DNA of 64,000 nucleotides, taken from the NCBI GenBank assembly GCA_018222405.1, contig JAAFAI010000021.1:1-64000 (forward strand), given 5' to 3'. Positions within the stretch are counted from its first letter, which is position 1. Every line of letters begins with the position of its first letter. Source of the DNA: Gammaproteobacteria bacterium (lineage in GTDB: Bacteria > Pseudomonadota > Gammaproteobacteria > Enterobacterales > Alteromonadaceae). The translations under genes were made by a program, and so were the position numbers. Positions 17,549 to 26,649 of this stretch are shown here, piece by piece. The notes under the pieces are model-generated. The model did not search any database, was not told the DNA's origin, and saw nothing but the letters and a program-made list of their open reading frames with translations.

Positions 17549-18406
17549 CTACAGACTGGCAACAAAGGTTTTATAGGCATCAACAGCAATAGGGCTTCGC
17601 ATTAGCTTGTCATGACCAACGCCCTCCACCACTACAAGATTTTTATTGTCTGATGGGGAAACCCGGTACAGTATCTGGCTGTATTTAGGCGGTGTGGTAA
17701 GGTCTTTTTCACCAACCAGAATCAACAAGGGGCCCTGGTAACTACCAACCTGATAGGCGTTATCAACCGCCGCCAGTTTGGGAGACAGTTTGATCCGCGT
17801 AAACCAGCCGGACCAGCCCGGCGAATTGTCGTTGATGAGCTGAGAAAGGTTAACAATGGGTTTTTCCAGCACCAGCGCATCCGGGCTGCGCTGCAGTGCA
17901 ATATTGGCAGCCACAGCAGTACCCAGCTCGATACCGTGCACAATAAAAGGTTTATCATTACGCAGTTTCTCGGCAGCAAAGTCATATAATGCCAGCGCAT
18001 CAGCCATCATAGCTTCCGGGTCGAGTTTAGCTGGTTTATCACTGATCCCCGCCCCGGGGTAATCAAACCAAATCACGTTGGCCGGAATAGCGCCAAACCG
18101 ATGCACGATATTGGCAGACTGATTGATGGTCATGCCATTGCCACCAAATAACAGAATATTTGCTTTTGCGCCGTGATAGAGGGCCTGGATGCCACGCAGA
18201 GTGTGCCCCTGTTCGCTGGTCAGACTGACTGCTTTAAGCGCTACCGACATATCATCCTTAAAGGCCTGTTCCTGGAAACGAGTAAGATTGAGCTTTTCGG
18301 TTTTGGTAGACTGATAAATAAGATTGCCCGGTGTGACGTTGATCACACAGCCGGTGATAACCACAGCGATGACGGTAATGATAGAGGCTTTGATAAAACG
18401 GCGCAT
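17549..18406 (-). CDS. Alpha/beta-hydrolase fold lipoprotein with Glu at the nucleophile elbow
   Basis: A 285-residue lipoprotein (lipobox I-T-G-C, Cys20) with an alpha/beta-hydrolase fold. The oxyanion-region loop LLFGGNGM, the WFDYPGAGISD segment, the acid candidate Asp235 (GEKDLTTPP) and the catalytic-type His265 (GVGHDKLM) are all present. The elbow that usually reads G-x-S-x-G is G-I-E-L-G with Glu160, confirmed by the codon GAG, so normal serine hydrolase chemistry is not expected. The ATG at 18406 was chosen because AGGGAAAGG precedes it and the lipoprotein signal then starts properly. The gene stands alone. It could be a non-catalytic member or use a different mechanism. Confidence 0.78.
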   Translation of the reverse strand: MRRFIKASIITVIAVVITGCVINVTPGNLIYQSTKTEKLNLTRFQEQAFKDDMSVALKAVSLTSEQGHTLRGIQALYHGAKANILLFGGNGMTINQSANIVHRFGAIPANVIWFDYPGAGISDKPAKLDPEAMMADALALYDFAAEKLRNDKPFIVHGIELGTAVAANIALQRSPDALVLEKPIVNLSQLINDNSPGWSGWFTRIKLSPKLAAVDNAYQVGSYQGPLLILVGEKDLTTPPKYSQILYRVSPSDNKNLVVVEGVGHDKLMRSPIAVDAYKTFVASL

Positions 18407-18504
18407 GCCTTTCCCTGGATAACTCTTAACTGCTTTAAGCGTATCAGTAAAACCGCAAAAAATCATGCAGGGTCATGCATTCACTCTGTGGTTTGAGGAG
18501 TTAC

Positions 18505-18546
18505 AAAGAAAGAAGGGAGAGCACCGCCCTACTCGGTACTCCCCCT
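18505..18546 (-). terminator. Probable terminator of the araBDA operon
   Basis: On the minus strand an imperfect stem with GGGAGTACCG pairing to CGGTG..CTCCC is followed by a T-rich run with interruptions. It lies just past the last gene (GH43/ricin lectin, ending 18578). Confidence 0.55.
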
Positions 18547-18577
18547 TTGAACAACATGGTACTTTAAAAGTTATGAC

Positions 18578-20473
18578 TTACTGTGGTTCGCGCAGATGGA
18601 AAATCTGACAGCGTGTGGCCAGATCAGGCTGCTGCGCAATATTGGTTCCTTCGGCCAGACCACAGTCGGTTAAGCCCAGCGGCAAACGTGTATAGCGGTT
18701 AAACAGCATCATGCCACCGCCGTCTTGTGGCGTTAAACGCCACTGCGCCGTTTTCTCTTCGCAGTTCACCATACTGATGTTGGCACCCGGCACAACCTGA
18801 TTAGCATCCACACCAACACATAACTCACTGTCAGCGTCCTGCTTCAGCGACAGATAGCCCGTATCGGTTGGTACAAATAACCAGCTTTGCTCAGCCTGAT
18901 AATCAAAGGCCTGCTGTTCAATGTTATCGTTATTCACAGCCAGGGCCTTACCACTTTGTTGGCTCATCAGGGCCACTTCACCCATAGGGCGCAGCTGCCA
19001 TTGATTACAGGCACTGTCGGTATTGTGCTGCAATACTGCCTGATTAGCCGATGCAGAGCACCCGGCAACCGCCAGAGGCTTACCTGAATAACGATTACTC
19101 AGCGTAACGTTGCCATCAATGCCGGCTTCCACTTTCCATTGCTGGCAATAGTTATTACGCCAGGCTGCCGATTGCACACGGGCATTGTCGGCAGTAGCAC
19201 ACCCAGCTACCTCAAGGAATTTACTGTCCTCGCGATTTGCCAGACGAATGAAACCGTCGGTAGTCGAGTCCAGCACCCACTGACCGTTAGTCCCGGCGCA
19301 CTGACGCTGCACTGCGCGGTTGTCTTCCGGATCTGGCGAAATATCCAGGCACAGTTCACTGGTTGCATTTACCAACTGATAACGCTGACCCTGGACACGG
19401 GTTACCAGCGGACCGTTCTCGCCCGATGGTGGCGCTACTTCCACACCCGGCGTTAAAGGCTCACCAAATTCCGGCTCGCCGGTCTCAGACCAGGTAAATT
19501 TCTGTGCGCGTAATGACCGGGTGGCACTACAGCCATACTCAACAGAGTCATTACCGTGATACACCAGCCAGTCTTCACTACCATCCGGGGAGGTAAAGAA
19601 ACCATTATGACCAGGACCGAATACCGTTTCGGTGCGGCTGAAAACAGGTTCAGGCGATTTGGTCCAGTGGTCAGGATTCATCGGATCGTTACCGGTTAAC
19701 TCCAGTAGGCCGAGCTTATAATCGGGCGTGTTACAAAAACTGGCTGAGTAGGTCATGAAAGTGCGACCGTTGTGCTGCAGAATTTCAGCCCCTTCGGTGA
19801 CCTTACGGCCACTGATTTCCCAGTCCAGCTCTGGTGTTGTTAACACCATATGTTCCTGGTCTTTCAGCGTCCACGGGTTTTCCATTTCTGCAATAATGTT
19901 CAGCTGTGTATCGCCACGCCACTGTGAGTAGATCACGTAGAGCTTACCGTCGTGTTCAAGGTAATTCCCATCGATATTCCAAACTTCGGGCATCAGTGCG
20001 CCTTTGTACTGATACGGCCCCATTGGATCATCACCCACACTTTCCAGTACGTTGAGGTGTTGATAATCCAGCGTACCGTCCTGTCCGGCGGTGTACATCA
20101 TGTACCAGCGATAGCCGTTTGGCCCCTTTAAGCGATGGAATTCGAACGCCCAGAAATTACAGCAACGCTCAGGGTCAGTAGATGACCACACATTTACCGG
20201 CGTCGCATCAGCTAAACCTGCAAGTGTTGGCGATTTACGCATCACTAACTGCGATGTCCAGGTGGTCGTGGTCAGGTAATAGTTACCATCCCAGTATTCC
20301 AGCCATGGATCGGCGCCATTCGGAAACAGGGGGTTAGTGAAGATGCCCGATGCTTCAGTCGCGACATTCACCTTGGACTCAGTGACCTCTGCGTTGTCTG
20401 TGCTGTTACAACCGGCTAGGGAAGACATTACCAACAGACCAATACCAAGTCGTTTAAGCGACTTTGTAATCAT
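18578..20473 (-). CDS. GH43 arabinosidase with C-terminal ricin-type lectin domain, lipoprotein
   Basis: A 631-residue lipoprotein (lipobox L-A-G-C, Cys22). Residues about 40-350 form a GH43 propeller with Asp55 in NGADPWLEYW, Asp168 in WNIDGNYL and Glu217 in VTEGAEIL as probable catalytic acids. The C-terminal region, about 365-630, holds ricin-B-like beta-trefoil repeats (CLDISPDPEDNRAVQ, several QWxL-type turns and many Cys), likely CBM13-type sugar binding; there appear to be up to two trefoils. It should cut arabinose from arabinan or arabinoxylan. The ATG at 20473 has GAGAG upstream; a GTG at 20500 is the longer alternative. It is the last gene of the leftward arabinose operon, after the secreted mutarotase. 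Confidence 0.85.
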   Translation of the reverse strand: MITKSLKRLGIGLLVMSSLAGCNSTDNAEVTESKVNVATEASGIFTNPLFPNGADPWLEYWDGNYYLTTTTWTSQLVMRKSPTLAGLADATPVNVWSSTDPERCCNFWAFEFHRLKGPNGYRWYMMYTAGQDGTLDYQHLNVLESVGDDPMGPYQYKGALMPEVWNIDGNYLEHDGKLYVIYSQWRGDTQLNIIAEMENPWTLKDQEHMVLTTPELDWEISGRKVTEGAEILQHNGRTFMTYSASFCNTPDYKLGLLELTGNDPMNPDHWTKSPEPVFSRTETVFGPGHNGFFTSPDGSEDWLVYHGNDSVEYGCSATRSLRAQKFTWSETGEPEFGEPLTPGVEVAPPSGENGPLVTRVQGQRYQLVNATSELCLDISPDPEDNRAVQRQCAGTNGQWVLDSTTDGFIRLANREDSKFLEVAGCATADNARVQSAAWRNNYCQQWKVEAGIDGNVTLSNRYSGKPLAVAGCSASANQAVLQHNTDSACNQWQLRPMGEVALMSQQSGKALAVNNDNIEQQAFDYQAEQSWLFVPTDTGYLSLKQDADSELCVGVDANQVVPGANISMVNCEEKTAQWRLTPQDGGGMMLFNRYTRLPLGLTDCGLAEGTNIAQQPDLATRCQIFHLREPQ

Positions 20474-20544
20474 GATTGCTCTCTCTATCTGGGTTACCAC
20501 ACCCGCCAGCCAGCGGGTGCTACAATTAATGACTTAGCGTTGAC

Positions 20545-21750
20545 TTACTTTGTGTCAAAGGCGTAGACAATACGCGTAGAATAGACTTCACCCGGTAGTA
20601 GCGTAGTGCTGGGGAAGTTAGCCTGATTAGGCGAGTCCGGGTAGTGTTGTGGTTCTAAGCACAATGCACCACGGAAAATATGTTGCTGCCCAAATCCTTT
20701 GGTGTTGCCATCCAGGAAGTTACCGGAATAAAACTGCACTGCCGGCTCTTCGGTGAGTACTCGCAGAACCCGGCCAGAAGTAGGCTCGTAAACAGTAGCC
20801 GCTTCGACTAGCTCATTGTCTACCTGTTCTTTTAACACGTAGTTGTGGTCGTACCCCTTACCCAGCGCCAGTTGCTCGTTGTCTGCTTCAATATCGCGGC
20901 CAATGGCTTTAGGTGAGGTAAAGTCGAAAGGTGTTCCTGCCACCGGAGCAAGCTCACCTGTGGGGATCAGGCCACCGTCTACCGGTGTGATATATTTACC
21001 GTTGATTTGCAGTTCGTGATCTAAGATGGTGCCTTTGCCAGCCAGATTAAAATACGAGTGCTGGGTCAGATTCACTACGGTTGGTTTATCAGTAGTAGCG
21101 ATAAACTGCATATCCAGCGTATTGTTGTTGGTCAGCGTGTAAGTGACTTCGGTCGTCAGCTCACCCGGGTAGCCCTGATCGCCGTCCGGACTCACCAGCG
21201 TCAGCGTTACACCGGCACTGTTAGCCGTTGCAAACGGTGCCATTTTCCATACTTTCTTGTCGAAACCCTGCACACCACCGTGCAGATGGTTATCACCATC
21301 ATTGGTAGCAAGCTGATACTCAGTGCCGTTTAAGGTAAACTTACCGTCTTTAATACGGTTACCATAGCGGCCGATCAGCGCGCCAAAATAGGGGTTACCG
21401 TTTTCATATTCTTCGATGGTTTCCATACCGTACACAATATTACCCATCTCACCCTTGGCATCAGGGGTAACAATACGGGTAATAATGCCACCGAAGCTGA
21501 TCACTTCAACTTCTACATTATTGCTGTTTTTAAGGGTGACTTTTTCAACCGGGGTCGCATCGCTCAGCGAACCAAAGGCGCTAACGGTTGCGCTGGGAGT
21601 GGTAGTCATAGATTGTCCTTGCTTATTGGCCATAACCTGATTGGCACAGCCAAATGTCAGAGTTAGTACTCCGGCCAGCAGCCACTTGGCCTGTTTACCG
21701 GAGCGGGAGAAAAACGCCGGGCGAACCCCGGGAAAAGATAACGACGGCAT
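20545..21750 (-). CDS. Aldose 1-epimerase (mutarotase), predicted lipoprotein
   Basis: A 401-residue GalM-type enzyme that interconverts alpha and beta anomers of free aldoses, here probably L-arabinose. Family motifs are in order: GRYGNRI, NHLHGG, DQGYPG, the catalytic-His segment TQHSYFNLAG, and ALCLEPQHYPDSPN with the catalytic Glu. Unlike the usual cytoplasmic enzyme it has a long basic start, a hydrophobic stretch and the lipobox T-F-G-C (Cys35), so it should act outside the inner membrane, where it would deliver the anomer preferred by the importer. The gap to the HAD gene upstream is AT-rich and contains TTAATTGTA, a partial match to the candidate operator. Confidence 0.88.
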   Translation of the reverse strand: MPSLSFPGVRPAFFSRSGKQAKWLLAGVLTLTFGCANQVMANKQGQSMTTTPSATVSAFGSLSDATPVEKVTLKNSNNVEVEVISFGGIITRIVTPDAKGEMGNIVYGMETIEEYENGNPYFGALIGRYGNRIKDGKFTLNGTEYQLATNDGDNHLHGGVQGFDKKVWKMAPFATANSAGVTLTLVSPDGDQGYPGELTTEVTYTLTNNNTLDMQFIATTDKPTVVNLTQHSYFNLAGKGTILDHELQINGKYITPVDGGLIPTGELAPVAGTPFDFTSPKAIGRDIEADNEQLALGKGYDHNYVLKEQVDNELVEAATVYEPTSGRVLRVLTEEPAVQFYSGNFLDGNTKGFGQQHIFRGALCLEPQHYPDSPNQANFPSTTLLPGEVYSTRIVYAFDTK

Positions 21751-21815
21751 AATTTACATTCCTATAATAATTTTTATACTTTTATATTACAATTAACATA
21801 GGAAAAGCAAGTCTA

Positions 21816-22400
21816 TCAGACCTGAATTTCACCGTTGTTAACCATAATACAGTCCATTCCTGCATCTTCGGCCGCCTGGCGTCCAATCTCGGTATCTTCG
21901 AACACCACACATTTTGACGGCTCAATACCCATTTGTCTGGCAACGGTGAGAAAGGTTTCAGGATGCGGTTTGCCATGGGTGACATCGGTAGCCGTAACTA
22001 ACGAATCGATGCGCTCAAGAAGACCATGGGCCGTGAGCAGATGCTCGGCATGGGGGCGCTCGGCGCCGGTACCGATACCAATAGCCATATGCGGGCGATA
22101 GTGATTAAACACGGCCATGGTCGATTCGATAATGACCGGCTCAAGGTTCATCGCTTCCCAGCTCTCGCGCTTGTAGCGGGCAACTTCAGAAGGGTCATGG
22201 TCCATATTGAATTTGTCATTCAGTACCACCACGGTTTGCCGTGTAGGGACGCCACCCAATGAATACATATAATCGAGATCAAAGGGATAACCGAAGTTTT
22301 CGCAGGTAACCCGCCACGCTTCCATGTGAGCTGGCATAGAATCTACCAACGTGCCATCCATATCAAACACAATGCCCTGGTAAGAGCTTAAGTCGACCAT
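21816..22400 (-). CDS. HAD-superfamily sugar-phosphate phosphatase (YqaB-like)
   Basis: A 194-residue cytoplasmic HAD hydrolase of the beta-phosphoglucomutase/YqaB subgroup. Motif I is FDMDGTLVDS with nucleophile Asp13 and acid Asp15, and the small helical cap contains LGGVPTRQTV. Motif II Thr is in IGIGTGAER, motif III Lys in THGKPHPE, and motif IV is VFEDTEIG. The start has GGAG nine bases upstream. It sits between araA and the mutarotase, so dephosphorylating a pentose phosphate that builds up during arabinose growth is a reasonable role, but the substrate is not shown by the sequence. Confidence 0.82.
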   Translation of the reverse strand: MVDLSSYQGIVFDMDGTLVDSMPAHMEAWRVTCENFGYPFDLDYMYSLGGVPTRQTVVVLNDKFNMDHDPSEVARYKRESWEAMNLEPVIIESTMAVFNHYRPHMAIGIGTGAERPHAEHLLTAHGLLERIDSLVTATDVTHGKPHPETFLTVARQMGIEPSKCVVFEDTEIGRQAAEDAGMDCIMVNNGEIQV

Positions 22401-22497
22401 GAGTACTCCTAATCAATCTGTACAAGTCATAAAATAAAATCGCAATGTAACACGAGCTACTTGCGATTATATTACTATGACTGGTATGACAATGATG

Positions 22498-22525
22498 TTG
22501 GCTCATCTTTGCAATGAGCCAACAG
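22498..22525. other. Hairpin between araA and the HAD gene
   Basis: A near-perfect 10-bp stem (TGTTGGCTCAT with ATGAGCCAACA) directly follows the araA stop on the minus strand. There is no T run, so an mRNA-stabilising or processing stem is more likely than a strong terminator. Confidence 0.45.
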
Positions 22526-22530
22526 GTCGA

Positions 22531-24030
22531 TTAGATACCTTGCTTAAGCTGATAGTAAGCAGCGTTGTAGCGCAATTCTGACTTGAAGTTGCGCAGGTTG
22601 GTATCGCTGTCGATAACTACAGTTTCAACACCAGCCATGTCGGCAAAGTCTTCAATCACTTCTGAGCTTAATGCCTGGCTGTATGCTGCGTGGTGAGCAC
22701 CACCGGCGTGGATCCAGGCAGCAGCTGCCACTTCCAGATTTGGCTTAGGCTCCCACAGTGCCGAAGCAACCGGCAGATGTGGTGTAGTTTCTGGTTGTTC
22801 AACGGTTTCAACTTCGTTGATCAGGATACGGAAACGGTTACCCATATCGATTGGCGATACGTTAATAGAAGGACCCGCTTTGGCTGCAAACAGCAGGCGC
22901 GGCACGTCACACTTCACGCCAATGGTATGGCGGTGCAGTTCCAAACGAGGCTTCTTGCCGGCAATTGACGGGCAGATTTCCAGCATGTGAGCACCCAGTA
23001 CCTGATCCACTGAATCAGTGAAGTTATAGGTGTAATCTTCCATAAAGGAACAACCACCCTCAAGGCCCTGCGCCATCACTTTCATGGTGCGCACCATGGC
23101 AGCTGTTTTCCAGTCACCCTCACCGCCGTAGCCATAGCCTTTCGCCATCAAGCGCTGAGTTGCCAGGCCAGGCAGACCAGTCAGGCCAGCAAGGTTTTCA
23201 AAGCAATTTGTAAAAGCACCGAAACCACCGTCAATGAAGAATTTCTCCATACCCAGTTCCAGGCGGGCTTCTTTCATCAGACGGTCGCGCTGATAATCGT
23301 CGGTCAGCAGTTCTTTGCTAACATCGTATTCCTGATAGTAAGCGTCCAGTTGCGCTGCCACATCGCCGTCGCTAATGCTGTTAACCACATCCGCTAAGTC
23401 CTGCAGACCATACGCGTGAACTTCATAACCAAAGGTAATCTGCGCTGCAACCTTGTCGCCCTCAGTTACCGCTACGTTACGCATGTTGTCACCAAAACGT
23501 ACCACTTTCAGAGACTTACTTTCTGCCCAACCTAAGGCAGCACGGCACCAACCGTCGATCTGCGCGATGGTTTTAGGGTTCTGCCAGTGACCAACCACGA
23601 CCTTCCGCTCTTTACGCATACGGCTGCCGATAAAACCAAATTCACGGTCACCGTGGGCACTCTGGTGGGTATTCATGTAGTTCATGTCGATACTGCTCCA
23701 CGGCAGACCGGCATTAAACTGGGTGTGCAGGTGCAACCATGGCTTTTGCAGTTCGTTCAGGCCGGCAATCCACATTTTGGCTGGCGAGAAGGTGTGCATC
23801 CACAGGATCAAACCAACACAGTTGGCATCACTATTTGCCGCCTGGCAAACCTGATGAATTTCAGCTGCAGATTTTACGGTGTCTTTATAAACCACTTTAA
23901 CCGGCAGGTTGTTTTCGTTCAGACCTGCGGCCAGCGCCTGGCTGTTACCTGCGACTTCTTCAAGTACGCGTGGGCCATAAAGGTGCTGAGAGCCGGTAAT
24001 AAACCATACTTCTTTTTGTACTGTAGTCAT
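22531..24030 (-). CDS. araA: L-arabinose isomerase
   Basis: A 499-residue enzyme, the standard length for AraA, converting L-arabinose to L-ribulose with a divalent metal. The start reads [20 protein letters not shown], typical of the family, and later segments such as [28 protein letters not shown] and [12 protein letters not shown] carry the conserved active-site acids and metal-binding residues; LELHRHTIG follows. The gene lies 38 bases after araD and has GAGGA before its ATG. It is the third gene of a leftward araB-araD-araA operon. Confidence 0.98.
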   Translation of the reverse strand: MTTVQKEVWFITGSQHLYGPRVLEEVAGNSQALAAGLNENNLPVKVVYKDTVKSAAEIHQVCQAANSDANCVGLILWMHTFSPAKMWIAGLNELQKPWLHLHTQFNAGLPWSSIDMNYMNTHQSAHGDREFGFIGSRMRKERKVVVGHWQNPKTIAQIDGWCRAALGWAESKSLKVVRFGDNMRNVAVTEGDKVAAQITFGYEVHAYGLQDLADVVNSISDGDVAAQLDAYYQEYDVSKELLTDDYQRDRLMKEARLELGMEKFFIDGGFGAFTNCFENLAGLTGLPGLATQRLMAKGYGYGGEGDWKTAAMVRTMKVMAQGLEGGCSFMEDYTYNFTDSVDQVLGAHMLEICPSIAGKKPRLELHRHTIGVKCDVPRLLFAAKAGPSINVSPIDMGNRFRILINEVETVEQPETTPHLPVASALWEPKPNLEVAAAAWIHAGGAHHAAYSQALSSEVIEDFADMAGVETVVIDSDTNLRNFKSELRYNAAYYQLKQGI

Positions 24031-24068
24031 AATTCTGTCCTCTATTAATAAAGGGCTTGCAGGTAGAG

Positions 24069-24761
24069 TTACTCTTGCCCGTAGTAGGCGTTTTTACCGT
24101 GCTTGCGTAAATAATGTTTGTCCAATACGGCTTGCTTGAGCACAGCGGCATTGGGATCTAAAGTCCTTGTGAGATAAGCCATTTTGGCAATCTCTTCGAG
24201 CAGCGCGGCGTGATATACCGATTGTGCTGCATCCTTACCCCAGGTGAATGGCGCATGGCCGGCAACGATTACCATCGGTGCTGCAGCCGGGTCGCGATCC
24301 ACATAGGCATCAGTAATCTGAACGCCGGTTTCTTCCTCGTAGTCACCGTTTACCTGCTCGTCCGTCAGGTCACGGGTACAGGTAATTTCACCGTGTACGT
24401 AATCGGCATGAGTGGTGCCCAGACAAGGAATGCTCTGGCGCGCCTGCGCCCAAGCTGTAGCATACGTTGAGTGGGTGTGAGTCACACCGCCAATCGAGTC
24501 AAATGCGCGGTAAAGGTGAGTATGGGTTTTGGTATCAGAAGAAGGACGCATAGCGCCTTCCACGATATTATTTTCCATATCCACGATCACAATGTCTTCC
24601 GGCTTCATCTGATCGTAAGACACACCGCTGGGCTTTATAGCCACCACGCCCTTATCCCGATCAACCTGTGACACATTACCAAAGGTGTAAATCACCAGAT
24701 TACGGCGCTGAAGCTCCATATTGGCTTCATACACTTGCCGTTTTAATTCGGTGTAGCTCAT
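24069..24761 (-). CDS. araD: L-ribulose-5-phosphate 4-epimerase
   Basis: A 230-residue class II aldolase-type enzyme that epimerises L-ribulose 5-phosphate to D-xylulose 5-phosphate. The zinc-binding His95 and His97 stand in [15 protein letters not shown], at the same numbers as in E. coli AraD, and [10 protein letters not shown] and the C-terminal YYGQ are also family marks. The start codon overlaps the araB stop as ATGA (24758-24761), indicating translational coupling. Confidence 0.98.
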   Translation of the reverse strand: MSYTELKRQVYEANMELQRRNLVIYTFGNVSQVDRDKGVVAIKPSGVSYDQMKPEDIVIVDMENNIVEGAMRPSSDTKTHTHLYRAFDSIGGVTHTHSTYATAWAQARQSIPCLGTTHADYVHGEITCTRDLTDEQVNGDYEEETGVQITDAYVDRDPAAAPMVIVAGHAPFTWGKDAAQSVYHAALLEEIAKMAYLTRTLDPNAAVLKQAVLDKHYLRKHGKNAYYGQE

Positions 24762-26416
24762 GCTTTACCTCCACTGACATAGTCGCCCAACGTTTGATAG
24801 TTTTGGTATAACTCGTCGTAAATACCGACTTTCGATGCATCCGGCAGATATTGCTTGCAAACAGGCGACGCCATTACCTGCTGAGCTTCGGCGACGGTTG
24901 GGTATTCGCCAGCCGCTACAGCAGCCATAATGGCTCCGCCCAGGGCACAACTCTGTTCACTTTCCAGTACGTCGATGGGGCAATTCCACACATCGGCGCA
25001 GGTTTGCATTACGTAATCTGATTTTTTCGAAATGCCACCAATAACTACTACCGAGTTAATTGGTACGCCTTCCTCGCGGAAGCGTTCGGTAATCGCCCGC
25101 GCGCCAAACGCAGTGGCTTCCACCAGCGCTTTAAATAATTGCGGGGCATCGGCGCCCATTTTGATACCGGTTAACGCCATGGAAACAGTTTGGTCGGCAT
25201 CCGGAGTACGGCGGCCGTTAACCCAATCCAGCGCGGTGATATCTTTGGCACTTACCGGCAGGTTAGCGGCTGCAGCAGACAAGCGCTGTAAGGTCAGCGA
25301 TTCAATCTTATCTACCAGTTCATCAGCACCGGATTCTACTAGTTCATGCAGTAAGTTGTTGGTTGGCCACAGCACCAGATTTTTAAACCAGGCGTACAGG
25401 TCGCCAAACGCTGACTGACCGGCTTCAAGGCCTACCAAACCAGGAATAACCGAGCCATCGACCTGTCCGCAGATACCGCGTACACAAGTTTCGCCAATGG
25501 TTTCGTATGAAGTCACCGTGATATCACAGGTCGACGTTCCCATCACTTTGGTCAGCACGCCTTCGCGAACATTGGCAGCAACAGCGCCCATGTGGCAGTC
25601 GAATGCGCCATAACCCACTTTAATCCCCGCAGGCAGGCCCAGTTTTTCTGACCATTCGGCGGTTAACTCACCGGCGACCTGATCGCTGGTTTGAGTCGCC
25701 GGGTTCAGGGTATCCACCAGGCCATCCAGCAGAGGATCTACCGAGGTAAAGAAATCATTTGGCGGGAAACCGTTCCAGGCTTCGTTCCACATTAATTTAT
25801 GACCGGTTGCACAACGGCCCATCTGTAACTGTGAAGGATGGGTAGTGCCACACATTAATGCAGTCATCCAGTCACAATGCTCAATCCAGCTATAAGTAGC
25901 CGCTTTAACCGCCGGATCCTGACGGAAAATGTGCAAGGCTTTGGCCCAGTACCATTCCGAAGAATAAATACCGCCCATATAAGCCAGGTAGTTAACATCA
26001 TTGTTATTGGCAGCCCTGGTGATTTCACCGGCTTCTTTCAACGACGTGTGATCTTTCCACAATACGAACATCGCATTGGGGTTTTCTTTAAACTCTTCGG
26101 TTAATGCCAGTGGCACGCCCTCGGCATTGATTGCCACCGGTGTAGACCCGGTAGTATCGAAGCTCATGCCAACGACTTTATCAGCCGTACCGGCAGGCAC
26201 CTTAGACCACAGCGCATTCACCACTTCGACCAGGCTATCCACATAGTCCTGAGGGTGCTGACGATACTGATCTTTGGCAGGCTCGCAATAAAGGCCCTGT
26301 GCCCAGCGCGGGTAATTCACCATATGGCTGGCCAGCTCTTCGCCAGTTGTTACATCTACCAATAAGGCTCTGACCGAATCAGAGCCATAATCCAGCCCTA
26401 ATGTATAACGAGACAT
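24758..26416 (-). CDS. araB: L-ribulokinase
   Basis: A 552-residue FGGY-family kinase phosphorylating L-ribulose at O5 with ATP. The N-terminal phosphate-binding loop LDYGSDSVRALLVD, the substrate-binding segment YGAFDCHMGAVAANV and the C-terminal VVIGGISKKSDYVMQTCADV are visible, and the length is right for AraB. It is the first gene of the leftward operon; its start is 49 bases from the candidate operator at 26465-26474 and it is divergent from tal. Confidence 0.98.
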   Translation of the reverse strand: MSRYTLGLDYGSDSVRALLVDVTTGEELASHMVNYPRWAQGLYCEPAKDQYRQHPQDYVDSLVEVVNALWSKVPAGTADKVVGMSFDTTGSTPVAINAEGVPLALTEEFKENPNAMFVLWKDHTSLKEAGEITRAANNNDVNYLAYMGGIYSSEWYWAKALHIFRQDPAVKAATYSWIEHCDWMTALMCGTTHPSQLQMGRCATGHKLMWNEAWNGFPPNDFFTSVDPLLDGLVDTLNPATQTSDQVAGELTAEWSEKLGLPAGIKVGYGAFDCHMGAVAANVREGVLTKVMGTSTCDITVTSYETIGETCVRGICGQVDGSVIPGLVGLEAGQSAFGDLYAWFKNLVLWPTNNLLHELVESGADELVDKIESLTLQRLSAAAANLPVSAKDITALDWVNGRRTPDADQTVSMALTGIKMGADAPQLFKALVEATAFGARAITERFREEGVPINSVVVIGGISKKSDYVMQTCADVWNCPIDVLESEQSCALGGAIMAAVAAGEYPTVAEAQQVMASPVCKQYLPDASKVGIYDELYQNYQTLGDYVSGGKA

Positions 26417-26464
26417 AATATTTTAATTCCACTCACTGCTAACAAAATTAGCCAATAAATTTTA

Positions 26465-26474
26465 ATTGTATGAT
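26465..26474 (+). promoter_or_regulatory. Candidate arabinose operator, site D
   Basis: An exact ATTGTATGAT word in the AT-rich 233-base gap between araB and tal. It is embedded in a longer arrangement with ATTG at one end and CAAT at 26480-26483, hinting at a partly palindromic site. It could control araB, tal, or both. Confidence 0.5.
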
Positions 26475-26649
26475 AATATCAATAATAGGCAAATGTAAAG
26501 GTAATATAAAATTAATATTAACAGTATAGCTGGTGATTAAATAGCCAGTGCAGGAGTTGGTAAAGTAGCCGACTAACTGCTGTTAAGCGCAACTGCCAAG
26601 GCCTGAAAAACTTAGTAACCCTTTGAATTTATTAAGAGTGGAAAGAACT

